From the NCBI RefSeq assembly GCF_049803795.1, contig NZ_JBNAGJ010000001.1, positions 620,001-684,000 of the forward strand: DNA of 64,000 nt. The letters are read 5' to 3'. The DNA is from Thalassobius sp002708925. Its GTDB lineage: Bacteria; Pseudomonadota; Alphaproteobacteria; Rhodobacterales; Rhodobacteraceae. The position numbers and the translations under genes are program-made. Each line of letters begins with the position of its first letter. The stretch's first letter is position 1. The notes beneath the pieces were generated by a model that worked only from the letters and a program-made list of their open reading frames with translations, made no database searches and was not told the DNA's origin. Below, piece after piece: positions 28,917 through 36,324 of this stretch.

Positions 28917-29239
28917 CACGAGACTCCAGTGTGCGGTTCTTTTATCTGCTCTGACTGTCACCCGGAAAAAGGGAAAGAATATGACGGAATTTCGGTGTCC
29001 ACGGGGTAATCGGGGCAAATAGGGCGGACTGTTCGCCCTGCATGAACAGTTAACCGCAAATTCACAAAGGTTTTGGCGTCCAAAGCTGGGGCGGGGGCGG
29101 GATTGCCGGCTGGGCCTGCGCACGGCAGAGTTGATTCGCCCTTGCGAAAACATCGGGTGGCTACCGCGCAGGTTGCAGGCGGCAGATGGCAAAAAGGGCG
29201 CCCAAAGGCGCCCTTTCCGAACTCTGTCTGCGGCTGCGA
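28917..29239. other. Intergenic region between the 27888 gene and glnA
   Basis: No supported gene in 323 bp. It should hold the promoter of the leftward unknown gene and the glnA terminator at its right end. Around 29021-29050 two mutually exclusive hairpins are possible: AGGGCG/CGCCCT (29021-29039) and ACTGTTC/GAACAGT (29028-29050). Their role is unknown. Confidence 0.5.
29191..29216 (-). terminator. Intrinsic terminator of glnA
   Basis: A 10-bp perfect stem (AAAGGGCGCC / GGCGCCCTTT, 4-nt loop) ends in a T-run on the minus strand, 24 bp past the glnA stop codon. Confidence 0.9.
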
Positions 29240-30646
29240 TTAGCAGCTGTAGTACATCTGGTACTCAACCGGGTGCGGGGTGTGCTCGTAGTTGTGGATC
29301 TCTTCCATCTTCAGCTCGATGTAGCCGTCGATCTGATCCTTGGTGAACACGTCGCCGGCCAGCAGGAAGTCGTGATCGGCTTCCAGCGATTCGATGGCTT
29401 CGCGCAGCGAACCACAGACGGTCGGGATGTCGGCCAGCTCCTCGGGGGGCAGGTCATACAGGTTTTTGTCCATGGCTTCGCCGGGATCAATCTTGTTCTT
29501 GATACCGTCCAGGCCAGCCATCAGCAGGGCCGCAAAGCACAGGTAGGGGTTGGCCGCGGGATCGGGGAAACGAGCCTCGACGCGCTTGGCCTTGGGCGAT
29601 TCGGTCCACGGAATACGCACACAGCCCGAACGGTTGCTGGCCGAGTAGGCGCGCAGAACGGGGGCTTCGAAACCCGGAACCAGACGCTTGTAGCTGTTGG
29701 TCGAGGGGTTGGTGAAGGCGTTCAGCGTTTTCGCGTGCTTCAGAACACCGCCGATGAAATACAGGGCTTCCTGGCTCAGATCGGCGTATTTGTCGCCTGC
29801 GAACAGGGGCTTGCCGTCTTTCCAGATCGACATGTTGCAGTGCATACCCGAACCGTTGTCGCCGGCCATGGGCTTCGGCATGAAGGTGGCCGATTTGCCA
29901 TAGGCGTGGGCCACGTTGTGGATCACGTATTTGTATTTTTGCAGGTTATCGGCCTGAGCAGTCAGGGTGCCGAAGACCAGGCCCAGCTCGTGCTGACAGG
30001 TCGCCACTTCGTGGTGGTGCTTGTCGACGGTCATGCCCATGTTTTTCATGGTGGTCAGCATTTCGGCGCGGATGTCCTGTGCGTCGTCGATCGGGTTCAC
30101 AGGGAAGTAGCCGCCCTTGTGGCCCGCGCGGTGCGCCAGGTTGCCGTGCTCGATGTCCGCATCGGTGTTCCAGGCGGCGCCTTCGGCGTCGATGGCATAG
30201 CCGACTTTGGACGGGGTGACCGAGTAGCGCACGTCGTCCAGCAGGAAGAATTCCGCTTCGGGGCCCCAGTAGGACACATCGCCGATACCCGAGGATTTCA
30301 GGTAGGCTTCGGCCTTCTGAGCGGTGCCGCGGGGGTCACGCTCGTAGGCTTCGCCGGTGTCGGGTTCGACAACCGAGCAGTGAATGCACAGGGTTTTCTC
30401 GGCGTAGAACGGATCAATGTAGACCGACTCGGTGTCGGGCATCAGTTTCATGTCCGAGGATTCAATCGATTTCCAGCCAGCGATCGACGAGCCGTCGAAC
30501 ATGAAGCCTTCGTCCAGGAAGTCTTCGTCAACCAGATCGGAGCACACGGTTACGTGTTGCAGTTTGCCGCGCGGATCGGTGAAGCGGATATCGACATATG
30601 CGATCTCCTCGTCCGCGATGAGTTTAAGAACTGCGTCCTTGCTCAT
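29240..30646 (-). CDS. glnA: Glutamine synthetase type I
   Basis: 468-aa enzyme forming glutamine from glutamate, ammonia and ATP. Family motifs seen are FDGSSIAGWKSIESSDM near residue 50, the metal/ammonia region PMAGDNGSGMHCN, NRSGCVRIPW and the adenylylation tyrosine in MDKNLYDLPPEE (about residue 398). This indicates control by GlnE-type adenylylation. It follows glnB on the same strand with a 33-bp gap, the standard alphaproteobacterial glnBA operon, so nitrogen control through PII is expected. Confidence 0.98.
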   Translation of the reverse strand: MSKDAVLKLIADEEIAYVDIRFTDPRGKLQHVTVCSDLVDEDFLDEGFMFDGSSIAGWKSIESSDMKLMPDTESVYIDPFYAEKTLCIHCSVVEPDTGEAYERDPRGTAQKAEAYLKSSGIGDVSYWGPEAEFFLLDDVRYSVTPSKVGYAIDAEGAAWNTDADIEHGNLAHRAGHKGGYFPVNPIDDAQDIRAEMLTTMKNMGMTVDKHHHEVATCQHELGLVFGTLTAQADNLQKYKYVIHNVAHAYGKSATFMPKPMAGDNGSGMHCNMSIWKDGKPLFAGDKYADLSQEALYFIGGVLKHAKTLNAFTNPSTNSYKRLVPGFEAPVLRAYSASNRSGCVRIPWTESPKAKRVEARFPDPAANPYLCFAALLMAGLDGIKNKIDPGEAMDKNLYDLPPEELADIPTVCGSLREAIESLEADHDFLLAGDVFTKDQIDGYIELKMEEIHNYEHTPHPVEYQMYYSC

Positions 30647-30679
30647 TCCCTTAATCCCTTTCAGTTTATTTTTGGGGTA

Positions 30680-31018
30680 TTACAGTGCGTCCGAGCCGGC
30701 CTCGCCGGTGCGGATGCGAATAGCTTGTTCGACGGGGCTGACGAAAATCTTGCCGTCGCCGATCTTGTCGGTTTTCGCTGCGTCGATGATGGCTTCGATG
30801 GCGCCGTCAACCAGATCGTCGTCCAGAACGACCTCGATCTTCACTTTGGGCAGGAAATCCACGACATATTCGGCGCCGCGGTAGAGTTCCGTGTGGCCTT
30901 TCTGACGACCAAAACCCTTCACTTCAATCACGCTCAGGCCCTGGATCCCGGCCTCTTGCAGCGCTTCTTTCACTTCATCAAGCTTGAAGGGCTTGATGAT
31001 CGCCTCGATTTTTTTCAT
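30680..31018 (-). CDS. glnB: Nitrogen regulatory protein PII
   Basis: 112-aa signal protein, exactly the family length, that senses 2-oxoglutarate and ATP/ADP. The T-loop uridylylation tyrosine lies in GHTELYRGAEY (Tyr51), preceded by GFGRQKG, and the ATP-site signature KTDKIGDGKIFV is present. The start at 31018 (MKKIEAIIKPF) follows GGAG; the open frame to 31168 is upstream non-coding DNA. It is the first gene of glnB-glnA, divergent from nnr. Confidence 0.97.
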   Translation of the reverse strand: MKKIEAIIKPFKLDEVKEALQEAGIQGLSVIEVKGFGRQKGHTELYRGAEYVVDFLPKVKIEVVLDDDLVDGAIEAIIDAAKTDKIGDGKIFVSPVEQAIRIRTGEAGSDAL

Positions 31019-31143
31019 CGTCTTGGGTCTCCTCACCAGACTTGTCGACAAGCGACAGAACACTTTCCCCCGGTGGCCACAATTGAGTATGATCGCAGCG
31101 CCGGGCAGGGGCATGGCAAAGCCCATAGAATGACTAAACTTTA

Positions 31144-31156
31144 TGCGCAATGCGCA
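31144..31156. promoter_or_regulatory. TGCGCA-A-TGCGCA double palindrome between glnB and nnr
   Basis: Two TGCGCA hexamers separated by one base form a perfect palindrome in the divergent glnB/nnr promoter region. It may be an operator. No regulator can be named from the sequence. Confidence 0.3.
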
Positions 31157-31192
31157 AAAAGGCATCACTTTGCAAACAAAAGGTCCGAATTT

Positions 31193-32923
31193 ATGACCGA
31201 AATTCTAACAGCTGCACAAATGCGCAGCATCGAGCAGGCTGCTATCGAGTCGGGAGAGGCCACCGGGCTGGCGTTGATGGAACGGGCCGGGCGCGGCGTG
31301 GTTGAGGCGATTTTCGAAGAGTGGCCGGAGCTGGCTGAAGGGGCTGTTGAGGAGGCGGATGAAGGGGGCGTTGCCCCCCGGCCTGCGGCCTCCCCCCAGA
31401 GTATTTCGGTCAAAAAGAAGCGCGCGGTGGTGTTGTGTGGACCCGGAAATAATGGCGGGGACGGGTTTGTGGTGGCGCGGGTGCTGCGTGAGCTTGGGTG
31501 GGGCGTTGAGGTGTTCCTGTATGGGGAGGCCGAGAGGCTGCCGCCCGATGCACGGGTGAATTATGAGCGGTGGTGTGCGTTGGGCGGTGTTGCGCCTTTT
31601 GAGGACGATCAGTTCGACGGCTGGCCCGGCGGGCGGGAGGGGGTCTGTTTGATTGTGGACGCTCTTTTGGGGACTGGTTTGGGACGGCCCTTTTTAGAGT
31701 GTCGGCATATGTCGATCGCCTTGAATACGGCCAGCTCTTTGGCCGCCACGCGCGGTGTGTTTCCCAAAGTGGTGGCGGTCGATGTTCCAAGCGGGATGTG
31801 TGCGGATTCAGGCGTTTGGCTGGGGGAGGAGCGGCCGCTCGATTTTGCCAATCTTGCAAATCTTACAGTGACCTTTCATGCGCGAAAGCTGGGGCATCTG
31901 CTGGCGGATGGCCCGGCGAGTTGTGGCACCGTTCGTGTGGTGGATATCGGGTTGTCGTCTGGCCAGCAGGCGGCGTCGCTTTCTCATACCGGGGGGAGGG
32001 CGGCATATGATGAGCGAGGCTTGGGGCGTGTTGCGTGCCGGGAAGCGACGGGGGCAGGTATCCGTTCGTTATGGACGTTCGGGGAGCATAAATATGCGCA
32101 TGGTCATGCGCTGATCCTGTCCGGGGGGGCGGGCAGAACCGGGGCGGCGCGGCTGGCGGCGCGGGGGGCGCTGCGGATTGGGGCTGGTCTGGTGACGCTG
32201 GGGGTGCCCGGCGCGGCGCAGTTGGAGGTTGCCACGCAGGTGACGGCGATCATGTTGCAGCGGGCCGGCACCTCAGAGGAACTGGCGGCGGTTTTGGAGG
32301 ATCCGCGACTGAATGCGCTGTGTCTGGGGCCGGGAATGGGCCTGAGGCGGGCGCGCGATCTGGTGCCGGTGGCCTTGGCCGGGGGGCGTGCGACGGTGTT
32401 GGATGCGGATGCTCTGACGGCTTTTGCCGGGGCGCCTGAGGCTTTGTTGGATCTGACGCGGGGCGGGCAGGTGGTGCTGACGCCGCATGGGGGGGAGTTT
32501 GCGCGGCTGTTTCCGGATATTGCGGCGAAGCTGGCGGACGGCTGCTCCGAAGGGCCGGCCTATTCCAAGGTCGATGCCACGCGTGAGGCCGCCGCGCGGG
32601 CGGGCTGTGTTGTGCTGTTCAAGGGGGCCGATACCGTGATTGCCGCGCCGGACGGGCGGTGCAGTCTGAATGCCGCCGTTTACGAGCGCGCGGCCCCCTG
32701 GCTGGCGACGGCCGGGTCCGGGGATGTGCTGGCCGGGTTCATCACGGGGCTGCTGGCGCGGGGATTTGAGCCGATGGCCGCGGCCGAGGCCGGCGCGTGG
32801 CTGCATGTCGAATGCGCGCGCGCCTTTGGGCCCGGTCTGATCGCCGAGGATCTGCCCGAGATCCTGCCCGAGATTTTATCCAGGGTTTTGCAGGCGCAGG
32901 CGCAGCAGCCCGAGCAAAGATGA
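31193..32923 (+). CDS. nnr: Bifunctional NAD(P)H-hydrate repair enzyme (epimerase + ADP/ATP-dependent dehydratase)
   Basis: 576-aa metabolite-repair enzyme restoring NAD(P)H from its hydrated form. The N-terminal YjeF_N epimerase domain (residues about 1-245) shows CGPGNNGGDGFVVARVL and VAVDVPSGM. The C-terminal dehydratase domain (about 295-565) shows LSGGAGRTGAARLA, CLGPGMGL, LDADALTAF, LTPHGGEFARLF and TAGSGDVLAGFITGLL. The frame is open far upstream over glnA and glnB, but the ATG at 31193 is the family start (MTEILTAAQMRSIEQAAIES). Residues about 58-75 are encoded by an in-frame copy of the dispersed repeat. Confidence 0.93.
   Translation: MTEILTAAQMRSIEQAAIESGEATGLALMERAGRGVVEAIFEEWPELAEGAVEEADEGGVAPRPAASPQSISVKKKRAVVLCGPGNNGGDGFVVARVLRELGWGVEVFLYGEAERLPPDARVNYERWCALGGVAPFEDDQFDGWPGGREGVCLIVDALLGTGLGRPFLECRHMSIALNTASSLAATRGVFPKVVAVDVPSGMCADSGVWLGEERPLDFANLANLTVTFHARKLGHLLADGPASCGTVRVVDIGLSSGQQAASLSHTGGRAAYDERGLGRVACREATGAGIRSLWTFGEHKYAHGHALILSGGAGRTGAARLAARGALRIGAGLVTLGVPGAAQLEVATQVTAIMLQRAGTSEELAAVLEDPRLNALCLGPGMGLRRARDLVPVALAGGRATVLDADALTAFAGAPEALLDLTRGGQVVLTPHGGEFARLFPDIAAKLADGCSEGPAYSKVDATREAAARAGCVVLFKGADTVIAAPDGRCSLNAAVYERAAPWLATAGSGDVLAGFITGLLARGFEPMAAAEAGAWLHVECARAFGPGLIAEDLPEILPEILSRVLQAQAQQPEQR
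31363..31420 (+). repeat. Dispersed repeat, copy 2, inside the nnr reading frame
   Basis: GGGGGCGTTGCCCCCC hairpin, GGCCTGCGGCC, then a CAGAGTATTT core and an A-rich end: the same parts in the same order as copy 1. It is read in frame as EGGVAPRPAASPQSISVKKK between two conserved parts of the epimerase domain. Confidence 0.75.
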
Positions 32924-32990
32924 TTTTTGCTCTCGCCTTCGGAAAAACTCTTTGCTAATCATCGCCGGACCGGCCCTGGGGCTGGACAAT

Positions 32991-33075
32991 GCGGGTGTGG
33001 CGAAATTGGTAGACGCACCAGATTTAGGTTCTGGCGCCGCGAGGCGTGGGGGTTCGAGTCCCTCCACCCGCACCA
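32991..33075 (+). tRNA. tRNA-Leu (anticodon TAG)
   Basis: 85 nt including an encoded CCA. Acceptor arms GCGGGTG and CACCCGC pair with one wobble-free 7-bp stem. The D-arm region GGCGAAATTGGTAGACGC, the anticodon stem CCAGA/TCTGG with loop TTTAGGT (anticodon TAG), a long class II variable arm, and the T-arm GGTTCGAGTCC are all present. It reads CUA and other CUN codons. Its 3' end borders the accessory element, a common integration site. Confidence 0.97.
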
Positions 33076-33131
33076 CTTTGAAATCAAATGAGAATTGTGA
33101 ATTTTGCAGTCGGGGTAGAGCCGCAAATTTC

Positions 33132-33187
33132 TGCTACTGCTACGATTTTGCTACGAATAGCGATTGGGGCGTAGCAGTCGAGTAGCA
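33132..33187. repeat. TGCTAC repeat cluster beside tRNA-Leu (arm-type-like sites)
   Basis: Three direct TGCTAC copies (33132, 33138, 33149) and two inverted GTAGCA copies (33171, 33182) lie within 56 bp, starting 57 bp past the tRNA. Short direct and inverted repeats beside a tRNA resemble integrase arm-binding sites of tRNA-targeting elements. No such integrase is encoded here. Confidence 0.45.
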
Positions 33188-33205
33188 GGGCGGCGTGAGC
33201 CGCCC
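33188..33205 (-). terminator. Hairpin downstream of the coiled-coil gene
   Basis: Perfect 7-bp stem GGGCGGC/GCCGCCC with loop GTGA, immediately past the stop of the minus-strand gene ending at 33213. There is no clear T-run, so it may be a transcript-end stabiliser instead. Confidence 0.45.
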
Positions 33206-33212
33206 CGAACAA

Positions 33213-33875
33213 TTAATCTTCGACTTTGAACCCACGCCGTGTTGCCGCTGGTGCATTCGCCCCGGCTGGGTGCGTGGATGCGAAGGGGTTAGGCCGGGGA
33301 AGCTGAGACGCATACAAAGGACCCATACTCGCAGTCAACAACTCTGCCGCCGCCGATTTTTGCTTGAGCCGTTCAGATAACCTTACCACGTCAGTTGAAG
33401 GTTGAATTCGCCGTGTGATTTCAGCGATTCGTGCGGATGCTTCCCGATGGGGCCGCAACAATTCCTCTATACGCGCCGCCATCTTGGCTTGCTTGTCATA
33501 GTGGGGCTTCATAGCTGCATGGATGCGCTCCCCCAGTTCGCGTTGTCGATCCAAAATCGGGCGCATTGTGTCAGCCATCCGGGCTGCGCTGTCTGCGAGG
33601 CTCTGGGCGGTCTGTTGAAAGGCTGCATTTGTCCTTTCACGCTGGCGCTCACGCGCCTCGGCCAATCGCTCTTCCTTTTGCGTGCTCCACTTGTCGTGAA
33701 GGCGACGACGGAAGGCTTCTTGCTGTCTGTAGTCTGTTATTCCCAGCGCACCGGCAATTTTCATGATTGCCGAGTTCGCAGATTTGGACGGTTCGCGCGT
33801 CAGCGCGTCTGCGATTTGATCCAGATACGGCCCATCTGGATAGGTGCTGCCCTTCGGGCGTCCACGTTTTGCCAT
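33213..33875 (-). CDS. Unknown coiled-coil protein with AT-hook-like N-terminus
   Basis: 220-aa protein not matched to a family. The N-terminus MAKRGRPKGS is AT-hook-like, residues about 15-60 look like a small helical DNA-binding region, residues about 65-175 are strongly charged heptad-like helix (coiled coil, rich in R, E, A), and the tail is proline/alanine-rich. AAAGGAAA precedes the ATG at 33875. It is the element gene closest to the tRNA. A DNA-binding or accessory recombination role is possible but unproven. Confidence 0.6.
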   Translation of the reverse strand: MAKRGRPKGSTYPDGPYLDQIADALTREPSKSANSAIMKIAGALGITDYRQQEAFRRRLHDKWSTQKEERLAEARERQRERTNAAFQQTAQSLADSAARMADTMRPILDRQRELGERIHAAMKPHYDKQAKMAARIEELLRPHREASARIAEITRRIQPSTDVVRLSERLKQKSAAAELLTASMGPLYASQLPRPNPFASTHPAGANAPAATRRGFKVED

Positions 33876-34071
33876 GTCGTTTCCTTTGCTCGACTGTTTC
33901 GATGGGCCTAACTTCGGGACGGAGCGACCGCTTGTCAGCGAAGATAATAGTTTCAGACAAAGAAAACTGTGAGATTAATTCAGCAGTTTGTGAGAAAAAA
34001 GGAAAGTCTGGGCGTGGCTTTTGCGAGAATAATGGGCTGCGGGCGTGTTCCACGCGTCGATTAAGGCAAAA

Positions 34072-34551
34072 TCAGTAGTATTGCAGCGTCTCGCGGTTCT
34101 CCCAAGCTGCGGCGAAGTTAGGGTAGCCGGTAGCGGCGTTTGTCTTGGCTTCCGTTAAGCGGTCTACCCGCCGAACCAACCAGCCACCGGCACGCGTGGA
34201 AATCCAACCATAGTAAATATAGTTGAGGTCTGAGTCGTCAGTTTCGTCCGGTGGCAGAGCCGATGGACCGGAATTCGCTCCCGGTGGACCTTGGATTCCT
34301 ACAGTAGACGCGACCACCTCAAGCGGGCCGTCAACTTGCACGGATACATCCGGCACGCTGACAACGCTCTGCACGGTCGCGATGGTGGGGCTAACCGTGA
34401 CTTCGATAATGTCAGATTCAGCGCTTACACTCGCGGGCGCGACGGACGCGCTAACTTCTACGCTGCCACCCGCGACAGTGACGGCGGGACCCTCTTCGAT
34501 CCGGCGCGTTTCTACCTCAATCGGGCTGGTGCTGACGGCCACCTGCGTCAT
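34072..34551 (-). CDS. Small phage-structural-like protein with collagen-like turn motif
   Basis: 159-aa protein with a low-complexity, valine/serine-rich N-terminal two thirds (SVEVSASVAPASVSAES), a GIQGPPGANSG collagen-like segment near residue 88, and a C-terminal region (YIYYGWISTRAGGWLVRR). Such short proteins with GPPG turns next to baseplate-like genes are typical of phage tail-fibre regions. The ATG at 34551 overlaps the upstream gene stop by 4 bp, so the two genes are coupled. The family was not identified with certainty. Confidence 0.6.
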   Translation of the reverse strand: MTQVAVSTSPIEVETRRIEEGPAVTVAGGSVEVSASVAPASVSAESDIIEVTVSPTIATVQSVVSVPDVSVQVDGPLEVVASTVGIQGPPGANSGPSALPPDETDDSDLNYIYYGWISTRAGGWLVRRVDRLTEAKTNAATGYPNFAAAWENRETLQYY

Positions 34552-34847
34552 GAGTATTCCACAGTGAGTTGATTGGTGGTTTGGTTTTCTGCACCGTTGG
34601 TCGTCATAAGACGAAAGCTCAGCGGTGTATTCGACGGCAGCCCGTCTGCCCATTCGACGCGCACGCGGATTGCCCCGTTTACTGGGTCTGTGAGCGTCGC
34701 CGACACCAGCCCGTCAATGCGCGGGTCAGGTTCAAAGATGCTGACGGTGTGACCGGTCAAATCGGCGTTGGCAGACGGGCCGTCAGGCCAATTCATTTCA
34801 AATGTAAGATCGGAGCCGCGATTCACGGCGAAAGTTGACGTGGACAT
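34548..34847 (-). CDS. Small beta-rich protein, baseplate/tail-associated-like
   Basis: 99-aa protein (MSTSTFAVNRGSDLTFEMNW) with alternating hydrophobic and polar residues and a DLTGHTVSIFEP motif, resembling the N-terminal domains of small phage baseplate-upper (BppU-like) proteins. The ATG at 34847 follows AAGG; an upstream start at 34886 is possible. It is coupled to the collagen-motif gene. Confidence 0.55.
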   Translation of the reverse strand: MSTSTFAVNRGSDLTFEMNWPDGPSANADLTGHTVSIFEPDPRIDGLVSATLTDPVNGAIRVRVEWADGLPSNTPLSFRLMTTNGAENQTTNQLTVEYS

Positions 34848-35163
34848 GCCTTTTCCAAATTTTGGGAATTTCCATAATTCTAGCATGACACGGCCTTTTT
34901 CTCAAAAAGGTAACGGGTCATGACGTAAATTATACGAATTGCTAACCGTTTGAACGCGGTTTTGCTAACCGCTGCCAAAGTAATTTTATCCAACCTTACA
35001 TCTCATTTTTGGCCAGAGATTTACGCTAACAAAAATTGGTCGTTAATATGCTCGTGGCTGCTGGCCCGCTTCGAGGGGGCACCCCTAGGGGTGCCTGACG
35101 GGGCCACCGGGCCTTTCTTGGCAGCATTGCGCGCTACGCGCGCTCCCTACATGCCTCTAAACT
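34848..35163. other. Intergenic region with repeated TTGCTAACCG and an 18-bp perfect palindrome
   Basis: No gene supported in 316 bp. The left part is AT-rich. TTGCTAACCG occurs at 34939-34948 and 34962-34971, with a further GCTAAC at 35025. A perfect 18-bp palindrome (GGCACCCCTAGGGGTGCC) lies at 35078-35095. It may be a promoter/origin region of the element or a recombination site; the sequence alone does not decide. Confidence 0.45.
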
Positions 35164-35307
35164 TCAAGGCTTTGAGCGCGCATCTCTGCGCCTGTGACAG
35201 CCTGTCGGCATATGCCCGGCTGGGCCATTTTCCGTCAAAAATCCTGATAGCATTTTGAGCACGGCAAAGAAGATGAAAAGATTCACGATTCCGGTCGCAA
35301 ATTGCAT
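35164..35307 (-). CDS. Small membrane protein (47 aa)
   Basis: Begins MQFATGIVNLFIFFAVLKML, a single membrane segment, and ends in a basic tail (HRRRDARSKP). It is supported by a strong ribosome-binding site AAAGGAAC 8 bp before the ATG at 35307 and by its position 35 bp after the recombinase gene on the same strand. Function unknown; a holin-like or regulatory small protein is possible. Confidence 0.5.
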   Translation of the reverse strand: MQFATGIVNLFIFFAVLKMLSGFLTENGPAGHMPTGCHRRRDARSKP

Positions 35308-35342
35308 GTGTGTTCCTTTGATGTTGGCCGCGTTAGCGGCGT

Positions 35343-36002
35343 TCATGCCGACAGGCGATCAAGTGTGTATTTCACCGATGATGGACCCCACGCGCCCCCG
35401 CGTGCCGTTGCCACGTTGGCGGTGTTTAAGGCGTCTGCGATTGCCCGCATGGATGCGCCTTGTTCACGCAAGGGCATGACGATCTGGCGCACCTTTTCGG
35501 CTCTTTCACAGGCGCGCTGACGCGCGACCGCATTACGCTTCATAGTGGCATCGCGCATTCCGCCTAGCTTGGTTCCACGGGCCTTAGCCTGCGCCAATGC
35601 GGCTTTGGTTCTCTTGCTGATGAACTCGCGCTCTTGCTCTGCCAGAGCCGCATAGATGTGAAGTTGGAAGTTGTCGGCATGGGGCATGGTGGCCACGCGA
35701 AAGCGCAGCTTTTTGTCTTCCATGTATGTGGCGATGGTGCTGACCTTCCTCGATAGGCGGTCCAGCTTGGCGACAAGCAGTTCTGCGCCGTGCTTCTTTG
35801 CCAGCGCGATTGCCTTCGCCAGTTCCGGGCGATCATCGGCCTTGCCGCTCAAAACGTCTGTGAACGCCCCAAGCACCCTATATGGCGTGTCCGCATAGTT
35901 GGTCAGGTATAGGTCAATATCACGTTGCTGCGCCTCAAGGCCAAGGCCAGACCGGCCTTGCTCTTGGGTGCTGACACGGCGGTAGATCACATAAGTTTTC
36001 AT
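35343..36002 (-). CDS. Small serine recombinase (resolvase/invertase family)
   Basis: 219-aa recombinase with the catalytic domain at residues about 2-150: the serine nucleophile in IYRRVSTQEQ (Ser10), ELLVAKLDRLSRKV and an AEQEREFISKRTKAAL helix E region. A short C-terminal helix-turn-helix follows (MRAIADALNTANVATARGG). It lacks the long C-terminal domain of large serine integrases, so resolution, inversion or a small-integrase role are all possible. AAGG precedes the ATG at 36002. It is the only recombinase in the element. Confidence 0.9.
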   Translation of the reverse strand: MKTYVIYRRVSTQEQGRSGLGLEAQQRDIDLYLTNYADTPYRVLGAFTDVLSGKADDRPELAKAIALAKKHGAELLVAKLDRLSRKVSTIATYMEDKKLRFRVATMPHADNFQLHIYAALAEQEREFISKRTKAALAQAKARGTKLGGMRDATMKRNAVARQRACERAEKVRQIVMPLREQGASMRAIADALNTANVATARGGAWGPSSVKYTLDRLSA

Positions 36003-36324
36003 TTCGGCCTTCCGTTCAAATCGTCAACGTACATTGTGGCTTGAACAGTACAGTGAAAATCAGTGATTCGCGAGTCTTTTCAATTATTTAAGTGTCTTTC
36101 AGTGTTCTTGCGCCAGTCATGGAATCGGAGGGATTGGCGAAAAGGAAGCTTGCATATTGAGTCGTATGGAACGCCTCTCTTTCGCGCTAGACAAAGAAAT
36201 CTCGCGCTAGAAAAAATGAACGATCACCAAGAAAAATTTTCCGTGTATTGAAAGCCCGCGTTAGCGGGCACTCGGCCCAAAATGACCAATCATCAAAACT
36301 ATCGGTCGCCGATACTGAATGATT
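36003..36324. other. Intergenic region between the CHC2/NDT gene and the recombinase gene
   Basis: No gene supported in 322 bp. The part next to the recombinase is AT-rich and should hold its promoter. A perfect hairpin GCCCGC-GTTA-GCGGGC lies at 36254-36269; the same 16-bp palindrome occurs at 38788-38803. Confidence 0.45.
36254..36269 (-). terminator. Hairpin downstream of the CHC2/NDT gene
   Basis: Six-bp G/C stem with a 4-nt loop, 56 bp past the stop of the minus-strand gene ending at 36325, followed on that strand by only a short T-rich stretch. A weak terminator is likely. Confidence 0.45.

Noticed and set aside
30680..31168. Longer glnB starting at 31168
   Set aside because: PII proteins are 112 residues beginning MKKIEAI; the extra 50 codons correspond to the promoter region.
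29186..31192. Upstream extension of the nnr frame over glnA and glnB
   Set aside because: It is the antisense of two firm genes; the YjeF_N domain begins at the ATG at 31193.
33132..33187. CRISPR-like array in the TGCTAC cluster
   Set aside because: The repeats are only 6 bp, partly inverted and irregularly spaced, with no cas genes in the window. No CRISPR array was seen anywhere.
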